From the NCBI RefSeq assembly GCF_000003855.2, contig NW_003101658.1, positions 388,388-452,387 on the forward strand: 64,000 bases of DNA, written 5' to 3'. This stretch comes from Blastomyces gilchristii SLH14081. Lineage: Eukaryota; Ascomycota; Eurotiomycetes; Onygenales; Ajellomycetaceae. The notes under the pieces were generated by a model. It was not told the origin of the DNA. It saw nothing but the letters and a program-made list of their open reading frames with translations, and did not search any database. Positions within the stretch are counted from its first letter, which is position 1; the number at the start of each line of letters is the position of its first letter. Made by a program: the position numbers and the translations under genes. Of this stretch, positions 1 to 10,443 are shown piece by piece.

Positions 1-1720
1 AATAAATCAGTACGCGGACAGCCACGCAATTACGCGCGCTATGGCAGGATACAGCAACATACACCTGTCCACATCAATTTCTGGTTGAAGGGGACCTTGG
101 TTTCGGGAGCTGCCACCTCCGGGAGGAGGGGCGTAAAGGGCTTGATCAAGTCGAGGAAGCGTACTATTGTAGTGAAAATTAGAATCCGAAACAGAACGAA
201 CTGCAATTGTTGGATATTCCGGTACAGGTGTCAGGGATACTCACGGCCACTCATTGTGACGGCTTTGTCCTCGATTGACCCACGAATTAAAGGAGTGGGA
301 AAAAGAAAACCAGGCCCAGGCAGAGACGCGGGTTATGAAACCAAAAACAGAAAAGAAAAAAAATAAAACACAAAAAAGGAGAATTAAAAGAAGAGAAAGA
401 AAGGGAGATGGCGGGCAGGGAGACAGAAAGGAAGTAGAAAGAAAGGACGAATATATGGAGATTAGGTTGAAGGTTGAGGTTGAGGTTGAGATTTGGCGAT
501 GGTTTACTTCGGGCGGCGTCTGAGTTGTGCTTGTTGTCCAGTTCGGGCGGCGCTAACGCATTAAGGACACTGTGGTCGCAGCAGCGGGGTCACGTGTACC
601 ACGCGCTTCTTGGAACCGCCAGCCTTTTCCCTTCTTGGACTAAACTCGACGCAAACCATCAACCACCACCTTATCATTAACCTGCGTATCAACACATCAA
701 CTGTCTTTCTCTCCTTACAGCTCCATAATTCTTCTTGTCCTTGGGCTTCAGACCTTACCCCGGTAGACAAGCAATGCCCATGGAGTTAAGAATGTCCTCT
801 TTATGCTTTTTAGTTGGATTGAGAACTCTCAAACCTACATATTTGCGAACGGTTTACAGCATACATACTATATGCGTGACTTTGGCACATCCCGGTAGTT
901 GCCAGTAAAGGGAACTCTCCGGTTATCCTTGACGACGCATAAACCCTCATGCGATTAAACACTCGCATCTATGTTTTACTAGCTTGTCTCTACATTTAAG
1001 TTTGTTTGTTCACGATAAGGTTTCGCGGATTTTACCATGGACCTGTCTTGAGCTTGTTTAAACTCAGGCAGTTAATGGAGAAATGGTTAATATCTACCGG
1101 CCAGCATTGTTGACATGCACTCGAGAGCAGACAACGGGGAAGATTCCCAACTCTATTTGCTATTAGAACCTTCGCATTCACGAGTGCCTGTACAACTACG
1201 TTGTTTAATACAAAGGCATTTTCCTTCTGACATGACTTACTTTTCTACTTCTTCTTTTCTAACATATATATGGATGTATAGCTGCTCTGATGCGTCAATA
1301 ACACTCTCCATCCAGTTTTGGGATTCCTGAGATCTGCTACGTGTTTCTACTACAAGTATATCTAGCATCGCCATATTATTGATATCTTGATCAAATCTCA
1401 CGGCCTTGCTTCCTTCAAACGGCCCTATCATAGAAATTCCGTGGCTCTCAGGCCTCCAAACCAAGTAGCACGCCTGCGGTACACACCACCACGAAGTTTT
1501 ACACCATCTCCTGTCCTCATTATCAGCGCCGTGCGCAATTTAGGAAATATCCCACCCCGTCCATCCATTTTTTATTTTTATTTTAATTTATATTTTTCAT
1601 CCTTAACTGGTCACCTCAGTATGTTTATTTTAGAAAAGTTTTCCGCAGCCGCAACTAGAATGAAGGTTAGTCCTCCTCTCCCCATATATTATTTTACGCA
1701 TGCACTTACAGTGCTAGTTG
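1..1720. other. Intergenic stretch, no gene recognised
   Basis: No reading frame here looks like a conserved protein; the open frames are under 130 codons, overlap each other and have no domain signature. About 290-460 is strongly purine-rich (AAAGAAAG-type runs), typical of fungal untranslated or intergenic DNA. A CACGTG core lies near 590 (GTCACGTGT). Positions 1667-1711 look like a small intron (GTTAGT donor, CTTACAG acceptor) just upstream of the coiled-coil gene, but joining it to the ATG at 1660 runs into a stop at 1771-1773, so a 5' UTR intron is the only use I can suggest. Confidence 0.5.
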
Positions 1721-3373
1721 ATGTCATTCACGCGAATGATATCCTTCAAGGGACACGGCCATGCCTCTGTTAGTCCGACGGTTGGCAAAGCAAAAGCTCG
1801 AACAACCCGCCTATCACCCCGGAGTTGGCGCGCCGGAAGACCGTCAAGCTGCAAAGTAGATTCGGAATTGATTCTCGAAGTCTCCCCTTGCGCTTCTCTG
1901 CGCCCCTTGCATCCGCCTGCATCACCGGCCGTTCTCGAAAATGCAAACGGTTCATGCAGCCGATTTTCCACTCAGGTAAATGATACCTGCTCTAACTTTG
2001 CGGAAGAGGGCTCTATTACAGGTGCTCTCGCTCCTCCCGTTGAGGCTCCACCTAGCCCTATAGTCGTGCCCAGTAGCAACACTCCTATTCTCCAGGACGG
2101 CGACATAGAGGAAGAAAGAATGACGCCCTTTGATGAACCTGACTTTCGTCTTCAATATGAGCAGCAACGGCATGCAATTCACATCGCAGCATTAGAAGAC
2201 GAGTATAAAGAGAAAATGAGAGCTGTTGTCGATGAGAAAAATAAGCTCAAGAAAGAGTTGGAGGATGCTAAAAAAATAAGGGATGCCTTTGAGCAACAAA
2301 AAACATTTTGGAATGAAAGGTTTGTTACTGTGAGCAGAGACCGAGACGACAAAGTCAATGAACTCAAAAAAAAGCTGGAGGACACTAGAGGAGAAAGAAA
2401 TATCTTTGAGGAACATAACATATTTTGGAGCGAAAGGTTTGGTACTGTGACAAGGGCCCAAGATGACAAGATCAAGGAAATCAAGAAAGAACTGGAGGAC
2501 GCCAGAGAAGAAAGAGATTCCTTTGAGAACCAGAAATCCTTTTGGAACGAAAGGTTTCTTACTGTTACTAGACGCCGAGACGACAAGATCGATGAACTCA
2601 AACGGGAGCGGGATCGATTTCAGGCGTCATACACTGCTGTTGAACCGAGAGCTAAGGCTTTGGAAGCCCTCGCAAATCACCAACAAGTTCAGCTCGAAGA
2701 GATGGAGAAGGTAATAGAAGAGTCTAAATTACAGCTTGGGAAACAAAGAGAAGAGCTCGAATACCGTTGCCAGGAAAACAACCTTTTGCTTAAGCAGATT
2801 GAAGAATACGAAGCCAGCAACCTTACATATTTCCAAAACTTCCACAATCTCGCCCAATGTACAGAACAATTTCAGAGCCGATGTGCACAACTCGAGCAGG
2901 AGGTAGAAAAGCTAAATGCTACCAAATCGGAACTAGAAGCTAGCTTGACTGCGGCTCATGATAAAATCCAGATCTCAACCCTCAAACAGCTAGCAAGGGA
3001 ACAGGAGCTCTCCGAAGATATCTACCTCGCTAAAACACGACAAAATATTGCTGAGTATCACCTCTCTTACCTTCAAGAGACGTGGCGTGCCGAGCATACC
3101 AAATCTGCCAATGAACTTGCGGACTGCCGGGCAGAACTCCTACTGAAAGATAAGCATATCGATGTGGTTCGCCAACAAAAGGATTGTTGTCAACACGTCA
3201 TTACGGAGGTGGTTTCCATGCTAGCCGGTCGGGCTGAGGATGGAAACGAGTTCGCCCGACAACTTTCCCTGTACGTGTCGGAAACTCTTGATCGAAATGA
3301 GGAGCTTGGACTGCAGATTTTCAACCCCCATGGCAAAGAGCTTAGTGACAGCGAGAATGAGGGTAGCGGGTAA
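1721..3373 (+). CDS. Coiled-coil protein with three 39-residue tandem repeats
   Basis: Unrecognised protein of about 550 residues as an unspliced frame from the ATG at 1721. The N-terminal ~140 residues are Ser/Pro-rich and look disordered. From about residue 145 to 500 the chain is almost entirely charged heptad-type helix (many E/K/R, regular L), so a long coiled coil is expected. Residues 178-294 are three adjacent 39-residue repeats, each carrying an FW-(N/S)-ERF core and ending in a DDK-x-x-E-(L/I) motif. The 5' end is uncertain. Positions 1976-2021 form a good 46-nt intron (GTAAAT donor, TCTAAC branch, TTACAG acceptor) whose removal joins the coiled coil to a different upstream frame, in which the nearest ATG is at 1954. 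So the first ~100 residues may be wrong, while the part after 2022 is firm. No membrane segment is seen. A structural or scaffold role is only a guess from the coiled coil. Confidence 0.75.
   Translation: MSFTRMISFKGHGHASVSPTVGKAKARTTRLSPRSWRAGRPSSCKVDSELILEVSPCASLRPLHPPASPAVLENANGSCSRFSTQVNDTCSNFAEEGSITGALAPPVEAPPSPIVVPSSNTPILQDGDIEEERMTPFDEPDFRLQYEQQRHAIHIAALEDEYKEKMRAVVDEKNKLKKELEDAKKIRDAFEQQKTFWNERFVTVSRDRDDKVNELKKKLEDTRGERNIFEEHNIFWSERFGTVTRAQDDKIKEIKKELEDAREERDSFENQKSFWNERFLTVTRRRDDKIDELKRERDRFQASYTAVEPRAKALEALANHQQVQLEEMEKVIEESKLQLGKQREELEYRCQENNLLLKQIEEYEASNLTYFQNFHNLAQCTEQFQSRCAQLEQEVEKLNATKSELEASLTAAHDKIQISTLKQLAREQELSEDIYLAKTRQNIAEYHLSYLQETWRAEHTKSANELADCRAELLLKDKHIDVVRQQKDCCQHVITEVVSMLAGRAEDGNEFARQLSLYVSETLDRNEELGLQIFNPHGKELSDSENEGSG
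2249..2599 (+). repeat. Three tandem 117-bp coding repeats (39 aa each)
   Basis: Three head-to-tail units at 2249-2365, 2366-2482 and 2483-2599. Each encodes 39 residues starting K-K-(E/K)-L-E-D and containing F-W-(N/S)-E-R-F-x-T-V-(S/T)-R. All units keep frame and length exactly, while the DNA has diverged, which points to selection for the protein repeat rather than a fresh slippage event. Confidence 0.9.
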
Positions 3374-4325
3374 CATATACTTCTCGAGCCCTCCACCTTT
3401 GCTCTCTCCGGGCCTCTCTATCATTTCGGATGGAAGACGAATTTTACTCGTTCCAATTATTGTTTTGGTGCCGGTTACTCATCTCCAAGATTGAAATGCA
3501 AATCCTGCTTAGAATCTTACTGACTGCCTTGTTCCTTTTGCTTTGATTGCAACGAGAAAAAATTAAAATAAAAATAAAAATAAAATAAATAAAATAAATA
3601 AAATAAATAAAATAAATAAAATAAATAAAATAAATAAAATAAATAAAATAAATAAAAATAAATAAAATAAATAAAATAAAATAAAATAAAATAAAATCAT
3701 TTTTGTCTTTGACACAGACTTAGCCGCCTAATAGTCACTTCAAGTTGTAAGGTGTGCTTTTATGTCAAGCATTTGTCTCAGTTTGAGTTGGTTCAGTTCC
3801 CTTTTTTTTTTTTTTTTTTTTTTTTTTTGGGCATCCATTTATCTGTATACTGGTGCTGTTAAATGCTACTGATGTCCCTAATAATATAACAGTTATTTGT
3901 CCGGGTCTAACAACGTCATAGTTACAGTGTTTGCAAGCCGGTCCGCCCCACCCCCCCCCCCCCATTTTCTCAGTTACTGGTTACATCGTTCCCTTTGCTT
4001 TATCTATCGTTGGAGGTTTTTATAACTTGGATATTGGTACGGAGTACACATGTACGGCATTACAGCATGATGTCCTGTTCATTTTTGCAACTTGTTCATC
4101 GATATTTGATTCGGCCAGATTGTTTTTGCAACAGTACTTGGAAGTTAATATTTGCGGAAGTTCGAAAGAAAAAGAAAAAAGAAAAAAGAAAAAAAACCAT
4201 TACATGCATCATAAAATGAGCCTAGCTAAATGCAGAATAATACTTAATGATATCATACCGCAAACTTACGCGTAGACATATAATTTCCCATGTTTTCCAT
4301 TTCTAGTGGTTGCTCAGTGAATTAT
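3374..4325. other. Intergenic stretch with low-complexity tracts
   Basis: Between the stop of the coiled-coil gene and the stop of the minus-strand membrane-protein gene, so both genes end here (convergent). It contains a (AAAATAAAT)n array, a 27-nt T run (about 3802-3828) and a 13-nt C run (about 3951-3963). No coding signal is visible. Confidence 0.6.
3562..3697 (+). repeat. (AAAATAAAT)n simple repeat
   Basis: About 135 bp built from AAAAT and AAAT steps, with a recurring 9-bp AAAATAAAT unit in the middle. It lies about 190 bp after the stop of the coiled-coil gene and may overlap its 3' UTR. Confidence 0.9.
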
Positions 4326-4922
4326 TTACATTGATAAACCGGAGGAAACACCGGCAACCCGTGACCCATCATCGATGACATTATGACAACCATCCAACTT
4401 CGACCAGCCTGCCTTTTCATTTTCCATTCCACGTAAATCCCTTCTCTCTTCTCCCTCTTTCTCCTTCCTCATCCACTCCTCCCACTTTCCCTCCCACTTC
4501 CCCGTCACAACCCCATCTTCATCATTCTCCCTAGCTCTCCCATTCCGCTGGTCGGAGTTATTATTCCCAACGAGCCTCCCAAAAGCCAGCGCAGTCCATA
4601 CCACCCCATACCAACCCATCCAACATCCAATCCACATCATCCCTGCCACAACAGTCCCCGAAACCGTGACGGGTACAAGAACCAGTAACGCACCGCCGAT
4701 AACTAGCGCACTTAGTGCTACAGCGCCCAGGAACGTCAGGACTAGCGAGAAGAGTATCGTCCCTATCGCGAAGAGGGTGAAGAGAAGTAGCGGTAGGGCC
4801 GCGAATAATAGTTGGATTGTGACGAAGGTTGTTATGTGGGGGTGAGCGGAGAGGCGAGCTGAGTAGGTGTCTATAAAGGATGAGAGGTATGATTTGGAGG
4901 ATTCTGGGAGATGCTTGTCCAT
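4326..4922 (-). CDS. Small membrane protein, possibly promethin/LDAF1-like
   Basis: A 198-residue frame. Residues about 30-118 are a near-continuous hydrophobic stretch (several Leu/Phe/Ala/Val-rich segments broken by Gly), and the last 80 residues are highly charged (E/K/R/N). This layout, an amphipathic N-terminus, a long hydrophobic hairpin-like block and a polar tail, resembles the promethin/LDAF1 family of lipid-droplet assembly factors; that assignment is tentative. The true start is unclear. The same frame stays open for about 22 codons upstream of the ATG at 4922 but has no further ATG. A second open frame from 5133 (Met-Pro-Val..., Thr/Asn-rich) overlaps it and could be the real N-terminus if an intron or an indel in the G6 run near 4932-4937 joins them; no convincing splice sites are seen. 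Confidence 0.6.
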   Translation of the reverse strand: MDKHLPESSKSYLSSFIDTYSARLSAHPHITTFVTIQLLFAALPLLLFTLFAIGTILFSLVLTFLGAVALSALVIGGALLVLVPVTVSGTVVAGMMWIGCWMGWYGVVWTALAFGRLVGNNNSDQRNGRARENDEDGVVTGKWEGKWEEWMRKEKEGEERRDLRGMENEKAGWSKLDGCHNVIDDGSRVAGVSSGLSM

Positions 4923-6429
4923 GGCTGTTTGGAGGGGGGTGAGGAGGGCGGTTAAGGTTGCGAGAAGGTTGCTTGATGTTGAAGTTTAAGGTGGAGCTGT
5001 GGGAGTCGCTTTTGTTGGTTTCGGGGAGGGTCGTGTTGGTGGTAGTTGTGTTCGTGCTGTTGACAGCCACGGCTGTTGCATCGCCCTTCACGGGAAACTC
5101 CGGAATTGCATCCATGGCTGCTTGGACGGGCATTTTGGCTGCTTGTTGCCCTAGATGTTGTTCTTTGCTAATGGGCGGCGGTCAAGGAGCCGTGGATAGT
5201 GTGCATTACGTTAGGCTTTTTGGAGTAGCGATTAGGTGTGAACCTAAACCGGGGAAGGGATAATATTCGATCATCCAGTTGGATTATGGATGGCCATTCC
5301 TGGGCTGCGATCAAGAACTTTAGGAGGCTGAATTGGAAGGAAATCTGGGGTAGGAATAAGGTTAGGGTTGGTGGGGCCTCATTCTCAGCCGCGGGTCATT
5401 AAAAGCTAATTTTGACGGTTGGCTGGCAATGCTTGTGGTGTGTATCTATCCGTCTACCACTCAGGCCCTGTCTCTCTCCTGGAGAGCATCAGAGTAGTTA
5501 ATCACAACTAAATGAGACAAATACAATATGTTATGGGGACAAAGAAAGAGCTCAACATAGGCATGGCATGTAAGTTTGTATAGTTTGTATATACATAGAA
5601 AACCAGGTAAATGAGAAATGTTCTTTTCAAAGAAACAAGTTGAGTAAATAAACTTCAGATGAACAGAGAAGAGTTCATTAATATAATTTCTACATCTTAA
5701 GAGGTAAACTTTGTACTTCAAATTTTTCTCTGTCTGGTTAAGATCTCAATTAAAAAGTACTGTATTCATTGAAAAAAAAAGAAAAGAAAAGAAAAAGAAA
5801 TCAAGGACAATGTTATATAGTGACTTGCAGATGGAGACTCATGCATAGCTTAGTTCTCATTTTTACTGTTACTATTTGTTATCACATAACTCATTCTATC
5901 AAAATCTTTTGTAAATAAATACTCCTGTCATATTATTTGAAAATGAACATATGTATGTACATGCTTATATTCATGTAGTGCCAAGTAAAGCCATGCATAT
6001 GTCACATTTCCATACTCTCCTTGCATCATTCATGGATTCACTCTGTGTCACCCATAATATGAAGGGGAAATCATACAAGGGATGGGGTAGGTCCCAGAAC
6101 ATGAAAATAGAAAAGGCATAATGATAGAAAGGCCTCTTTGAGTAAAGACTGGGTTAAGGTAGAGATCCTGAATCGCCTATCCTGTGCTTCTGACTACGCT
6201 GTATATGTTGGTTATGAACAGTAGCGGCTGGCTGTATTACAGAAGAAATATATCAAGCATAGTTATCTGAATAGCATTTGCTCAAATTGAATTCTCCGAT
6301 TTGAGCAGTCTTCATTACGAAAAGAGATGAGACAAACTAAACAATATAGATGCACTCAATCTCTCATCAATTACCTTATAACTCTCACCCCAACACTGAT
6401 ATACATGTGTCTTGCATAAATCCAATGCC
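4923..6429. other. Intergenic stretch
   Basis: Upstream of the minus-strand membrane-protein gene and downstream of the GFA gene. About 4923-5133 may still be coding (see that gene). From about 5460 to 6300 the composition becomes AT-rich, and there is an A/G-rich simple tract near 5773-5801. I see no protein signature; the short frames are not supported. Confidence 0.5.
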
Positions 6430-6912
6430 TCAATTGAACGACCCCTGACTAGGTTCCTCATCCCATCTTTCCGCTCCCTCAGGAATCTCAACAACTGCCT
6501 CCTTGCACCAGATGTGTATCGCACCCGCCATCATTTCCTTGTTCAAGCCCTCAAGGCATCCGGCCTTAACACTCAACCGTTCCTCCCCGCGCACCCGATG
6601 CATCAAGCGTACCCCACACTGCTTGCAAAACAGACAGTCCATAATCTTGTTGGAAAACGTCTGCCGTCTGTGGATACCAATGGCTGATGAGGATGTTGGG
6701 TCGTAGTTGGTGATTGTGTGGGAGACACTAGGTTCCGGTTCTGGGATATCGAAACTGGGGAAGATGGCCGTTAGGCCGTAGGAGGAGGCGGATTGGTGGC
6801 GGCATTGAGTACAGTGGCAGATGTAGATTTTCAGAGGGCGGGGGCAAGGAGTGGTAAAGCGGATTAGACCGCATTGGCAGCGTCCTTCCATCTTTTTGTT
6901 TCTTTGTTCCAC
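6430..6912 (-). CDS. GFA/CENP-V-type zinc protein
   Basis: A 160-residue, intron-less member of the glutathione-dependent formaldehyde-activating (GFA)/CENP-V fold family. The family's cysteine pattern is complete: C12-x-C14 (Cys-Gln-Cys-Gly) and C96-x2-C99 for the structural zinc, and C32-His-C34-x2-C37 for the second, catalytic-type zinc. Length matches single-domain family members (about 130-160 residues). Either Met1 or Met8 could start translation; Met8 gives the usual short lead into the first Cys motif. Substrate is unknown: fungal members are rarely characterised and most are not the classical S-hydroxymethylglutathione synthase. No membrane segment or signal peptide. The neighbours give no pathway hint. 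Confidence 0.88.
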   Translation of the reverse strand: MEQRNKKMEGRCQCGLIRFTTPCPRPLKIYICHCTQCRHQSASSYGLTAIFPSFDIPEPEPSVSHTITNYDPTSSSAIGIHRRQTFSNKIMDCLFCKQCGVRLMHRVRGEERLSVKAGCLEGLNKEMMAGAIHIWCKEAVVEIPEGAERWDEEPSQGSFN

Positions 6913-8194
6913 TCTCCTTATTATCTTTTTGAAAACGGATTGGTATGATGTGTATATGAAGTTGAGAAAAATTGTCTAGTTGGTGTGTGAGATCCTCCTA
7001 AATTCAGGAGGTTATTATATGTAGGAGAGATGGCAGGTTGCGTTTATCCAGAATAGTTGAATAGGAAAGCAGAAATGAGAGGTCGCTTTGCTGTTAGTGA
7101 GTATTGTGGAGGACGTATTTAATTATTTATATAACTTAGCTTTGCCAAACCAGCTTTCCCCGCATTCAAATACGAGGAGAACCTGAGCTCGGGCTGGCTA
7201 TTTCGGCGTCCATGCCAATGCCGTCAACGTCAAGGCTTGGTGTTTTAACTCGCTGGCCATAATCACACCAATTCTTCCATCTCCTGAAATGCATTCCAAT
7301 TCAAAGCACTGACACGGCTTGGTGGTCGATAATATGAGTACGATAGCTAGATTAAATATTTAATTTCCTCAAGTTGTTCGCAGAAATCCGTCACTCACGT
7401 CCAGGTATTCAAAGCTCTTTGCTATTATTAAATACACTCTGCAGTTGATAATATCCAACAAATATATATTCCAATTCCTATTTTTGAAACAAAAATGTAA
7501 GTTTCATTCCTGCTTCAAAAATATCATCAAAAGAATCTTGCAAGAGTTACCTGACTCCCAGGCAAAGACACTATGTATATAGAAAGTCACCAGTAACACT
7601 ATCTACAACATAATAAACTTGGTCAGGCTGGAATCTCTCGTATATAAAACTGAGAGAAGGTCGGTTTAAGGAAACCAATATCTCGTTTGTACATGTACAG
7701 CGTATATATGGAGTAGACAAGGAGCAGCTCGCCCAGAAATCTAGTACATACACTACATACAATGCACTATTTAAGCGTCTGTCCCCCACCCTTGTCAAAA
7801 GAAGAAGGACCTCTTTCCATGACACATAGTTATGGTGTAGAACTATGTGTCGGCCGAACCGCTAACTCCCAGAGGTGTACGTAGTAGGTAGTTTCGAGAA
7901 ATTTCACCTAGGACCAAATATGGCAAATATGATTTTAGCCCTCCGCAACCTCAGCCATGAATCGAATATTGCACTCTACAGTCTTGGACGGGAATGCTCT
8001 GTTCGCAAAACCTCATCAGATGCCATTTTTTGCGGCGCGACGCCAAAGACGTTCAGCCAATTATCTCCCACCGACGGAAAAGGGAATAATCGATATTGGT
8101 AGCATTCGCTCCTCGCCTACGTTCGAGATAATATAGAGAGAGGTGCCCCCGATAAGCAAGGCGCGCAATTGATTCTTGTCCAGATTAGCTGGCG
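6913..8194. other. Intergenic stretch between divergent genes
   Basis: Separates the minus-strand GFA gene from the plus-strand transporter, so it should contain both promoters. Composition is AT-rich. An 11-bp inverted repeat lies at 7821-7851. Frames at about 7571-7825 and 7875-8102 show no family features and are not called. Confidence 0.5.
7821..7851. repeat. Perfect inverted repeat, 11-bp arms
   Basis: Arms GACACATAGTT (7821-7831) and AACTATGTGTC (7841-7851) are exact reverse complements with a 9-nt spacer. It lies about 340 bp upstream of the transporter's first possible ATG. It could be a dimeric regulator site or a hairpin in a transcript; it lacks the U run of a bacterial terminator and the host is eukaryotic. 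Confidence 0.7.
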
Positions 8195-9804
8195 ATGGCG
8201 TTCGTTCTCCCACCAGCTGATTTTGCTGGTCCTCCTTCCAATTCTTCGGATCGTGCCATTTCAACTTGCGCTTCATCGGAAGCTGCGGGTTATGATGCCT
8301 CAGTGCACAAGAGGCCTGAGGAAACAGTAGAGGAACCTTCAAAAATCCCGCTAGGAGGGTCGATCAATGACTCAGTTAAAGAAAAGTTGAATCCCCCGGC
8401 TCCTCCTGGGCTATAGTCAAATGTGAATGAAGGGAATAAGAATCCCGACCATGCTGAATCTCAATCTGTCAGAGGCTCAGAAAGCGATGAAATGTCCTAC
8501 CCTGAAGGGGGCCTCAGGGCATGGTTGGTTGTTGTCGGATCTTGCTTCGGAACTGCGGTCTCCCTTGGGATGATGTGAGTCGACTTTCCGAAAACAAAGT
8601 GGAAAAGCAATTTTCACTGATTAATTTCTATTATAGGAACACAGTTGGCACCTTCCATTCGTACATTGGTGAGCATCAACTCAAAGAATACGATGAGGCC
8701 ACAATTGGCTGGATTTTCAGCGTCTTCATCTTCCTCGGTTTCTTCGGTGGCATTCAAATCGGACCCGTGTTCGACGCTCGGGGACCCAGAATGCTTATGC
8801 TTGCCGGCAGCGTCTGCATGGGGACTAGCATGCTACTTCTCGGATCATGTACTGAGTTCTGGCATTTTATGCTTTGCTTTGGCGTGCTTGGTGGCTTGGG
8901 TGTGTCTTTAATGGTCACTCCGGTGCTGGCAGCAGTAAGCCACTTTTTCCTCGAAAAGCGAGCAACTGCCACGGGCATCGCGGCAGCTGGGGGTTCACTG
9001 GGTGGCATCATATTCCCGCTAGCTTTGCAGAAGCTATTCTACAAGGTTGGGTTTGCTTGGGCTACCAGGATCATCGGGTTCGTTGTCATCTTCTGTTGCG
9101 CAGTCGCGGTAATCCTCGTTCGCTCGCGATTACCTCCCAAGCCCGGACAAACGGTTATGCCCAACCTAAGCATCTTCCGAGACCAGTCGTACCTATCGCT
9201 TACGTTGGGGATATATTTCATGGAATGGGCGCTTTTCGTTCCAATAACCTATCTTACTTCCTTTGGCCTATCCACAGGCGCCATGTCACAGGGAATGTCA
9301 TATCAGCTCATAGCAATAATGAACGCGGGTTCCTGCATCGAGCGGTCAGTGCCTGGGTACATCGCCGACAAGCTAGGTCGCTTCAACAGCATGATTGCTG
9401 CACTTGTTCTTTGCACAGCAATGACTCTAACCCTGTGGCTCCCTGCATCAATCCTTACCACAGGCGATTCCTACTCCTCCTCCGTAACCGTTATCAAGGC
9501 ACTTTCAATCACGTATGCGCTGATTTTTGGCTTCGCCTCTGGTTCCAACATATCATTGACTCCAGTATGCGTCGGGCAGCTCTGCCACATAAATGACTAT
9601 GGAAGGTACTTCGCAACCTGCTATACAATTGTCTCATTTGGCACACTCACGGGTATCCCGATTGCGGGGAGTCTTGTTCGAGTGACCGGTGGACGCTATT
9701 GGGGTGTCGTCATTTGGACTGCGGCTTGTTATATCGCCTCCTTGGTCTGCTTCATCTGGAGTCGTGCTTGCCGCGTGGGTTGGAAGTTAGGAGTGAAGTT
9801 CTAA
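8195..9804 (+). CDS. MFS monocarboxylate-type transporter, in-frame stop near N-terminus
   Basis: A 12-TM major facilitator of the fungal monocarboxylate-porter (MCT/Mch) type. The hallmark EGGLRAWLVV entry to TM1, the D-x-R-GPR loop 2-3 motif, the G-Y-I-A-D-K-L-G-R-F-N loop and a hydrophobic C-terminal half all fit. One clear intron lies at 8575-8636 (GTGAGT donor, TTATAG acceptor, 62 nt); splicing joins ...LGM to MNTVGTFHSY. The usual polar N-terminal leader is present from the ATG at 8195 in the same frame, but a TAG at 8414-8416 interrupts it. Three readings are possible: translation starts at the ATG at 8492, just before the GGLRAW motif; a very short 42-nt intron (8375-8416, weak GTTAAA donor, CTATAG acceptor) removes the stop in frame; or the allele is damaged. 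Substrate cannot be read from sequence; plant-like proton monocarboxylate symport is not proven for fungal members. It acts in the plasma or an internal membrane. Confidence 0.82.
8575..8636 (+). other. Spliceosomal intron of the MFS transporter
   Basis: GTGAGT donor and TATAG acceptor, 62 nt, with CTGAT as a possible branch site. The frame continues exactly across it into the conserved first extracellular loop. Confidence 0.9.
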
Positions 9805-10443
9805 ATCAGCACTCAGGTCGACGTGCTGTATAATTATAGTGTTTATATAAGTTATCGGCCGCTGCTAGGAATCCAAGGCCCTTAAAAAAGGGATGTAAGT
9901 CGTATAGAAATGTTTTGCGATGTCTTCAGCTAGGGAATTTCAAGCAATATTCCGGATACTTCCCTAGTAGGCGTAAGTAGGAAACCTGCTATTGTCCCAG
10001 GAATCTCTGATTCTCACAGCAAATCGTACTTGCAAGGCAAATCTTCTCGTCACATCTTCCAGGCCCCTTTCCCTTTTCTCTCAAAATTGGGGTGATGGGC
10101 AATATAGTAGTCAATATAATGATATTTGTGGTACCCCTCACGACAATGCCCCAGAAGGGATATTTTTTATACTCAACCATATTACGGTTGACTGGCGGAA
10201 TGAATAGATGGCCAAGGAGGCTACCATGTAGTAAGTAAATTCAAACAGCTAAAGGCTTAAGGGTAAATAAACTCATCGAGTTAAGGGTTCTACCCCAAAT
10301 TTTATTCCGTCAGTGGTTACTTGATTTCTATCCCCTAGGGAAATAAACGTGCATCAGTGTCTAAGTCAGCAAATAAATGGAATATCAGGAAAAATAAAGT
10401 AACAAGAACAATGGTTATCCAATCCCGCACTTCTCAAGAATAA
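9805..10443. other. Intergenic stretch between convergent genes
   Basis: Downstream of both the transporter (+) and the T5orf172 gene (-). Nothing recognisable: no tRNA, repeat or coding signature. Confidence 0.5.

Noticed and set aside
85..680. Short frames at the start of the window
   Set aside because: Lysine/arginine-rich translations of purine tracts, mutually overlapping, no homology signal.
1667..1711. Intron joining an ATG at 1660 to the coiled-coil gene
   Set aside because: The spliced frame meets a stop at 1771-1773 before reaching the coiled coil; it could only be a 5' UTR intron.
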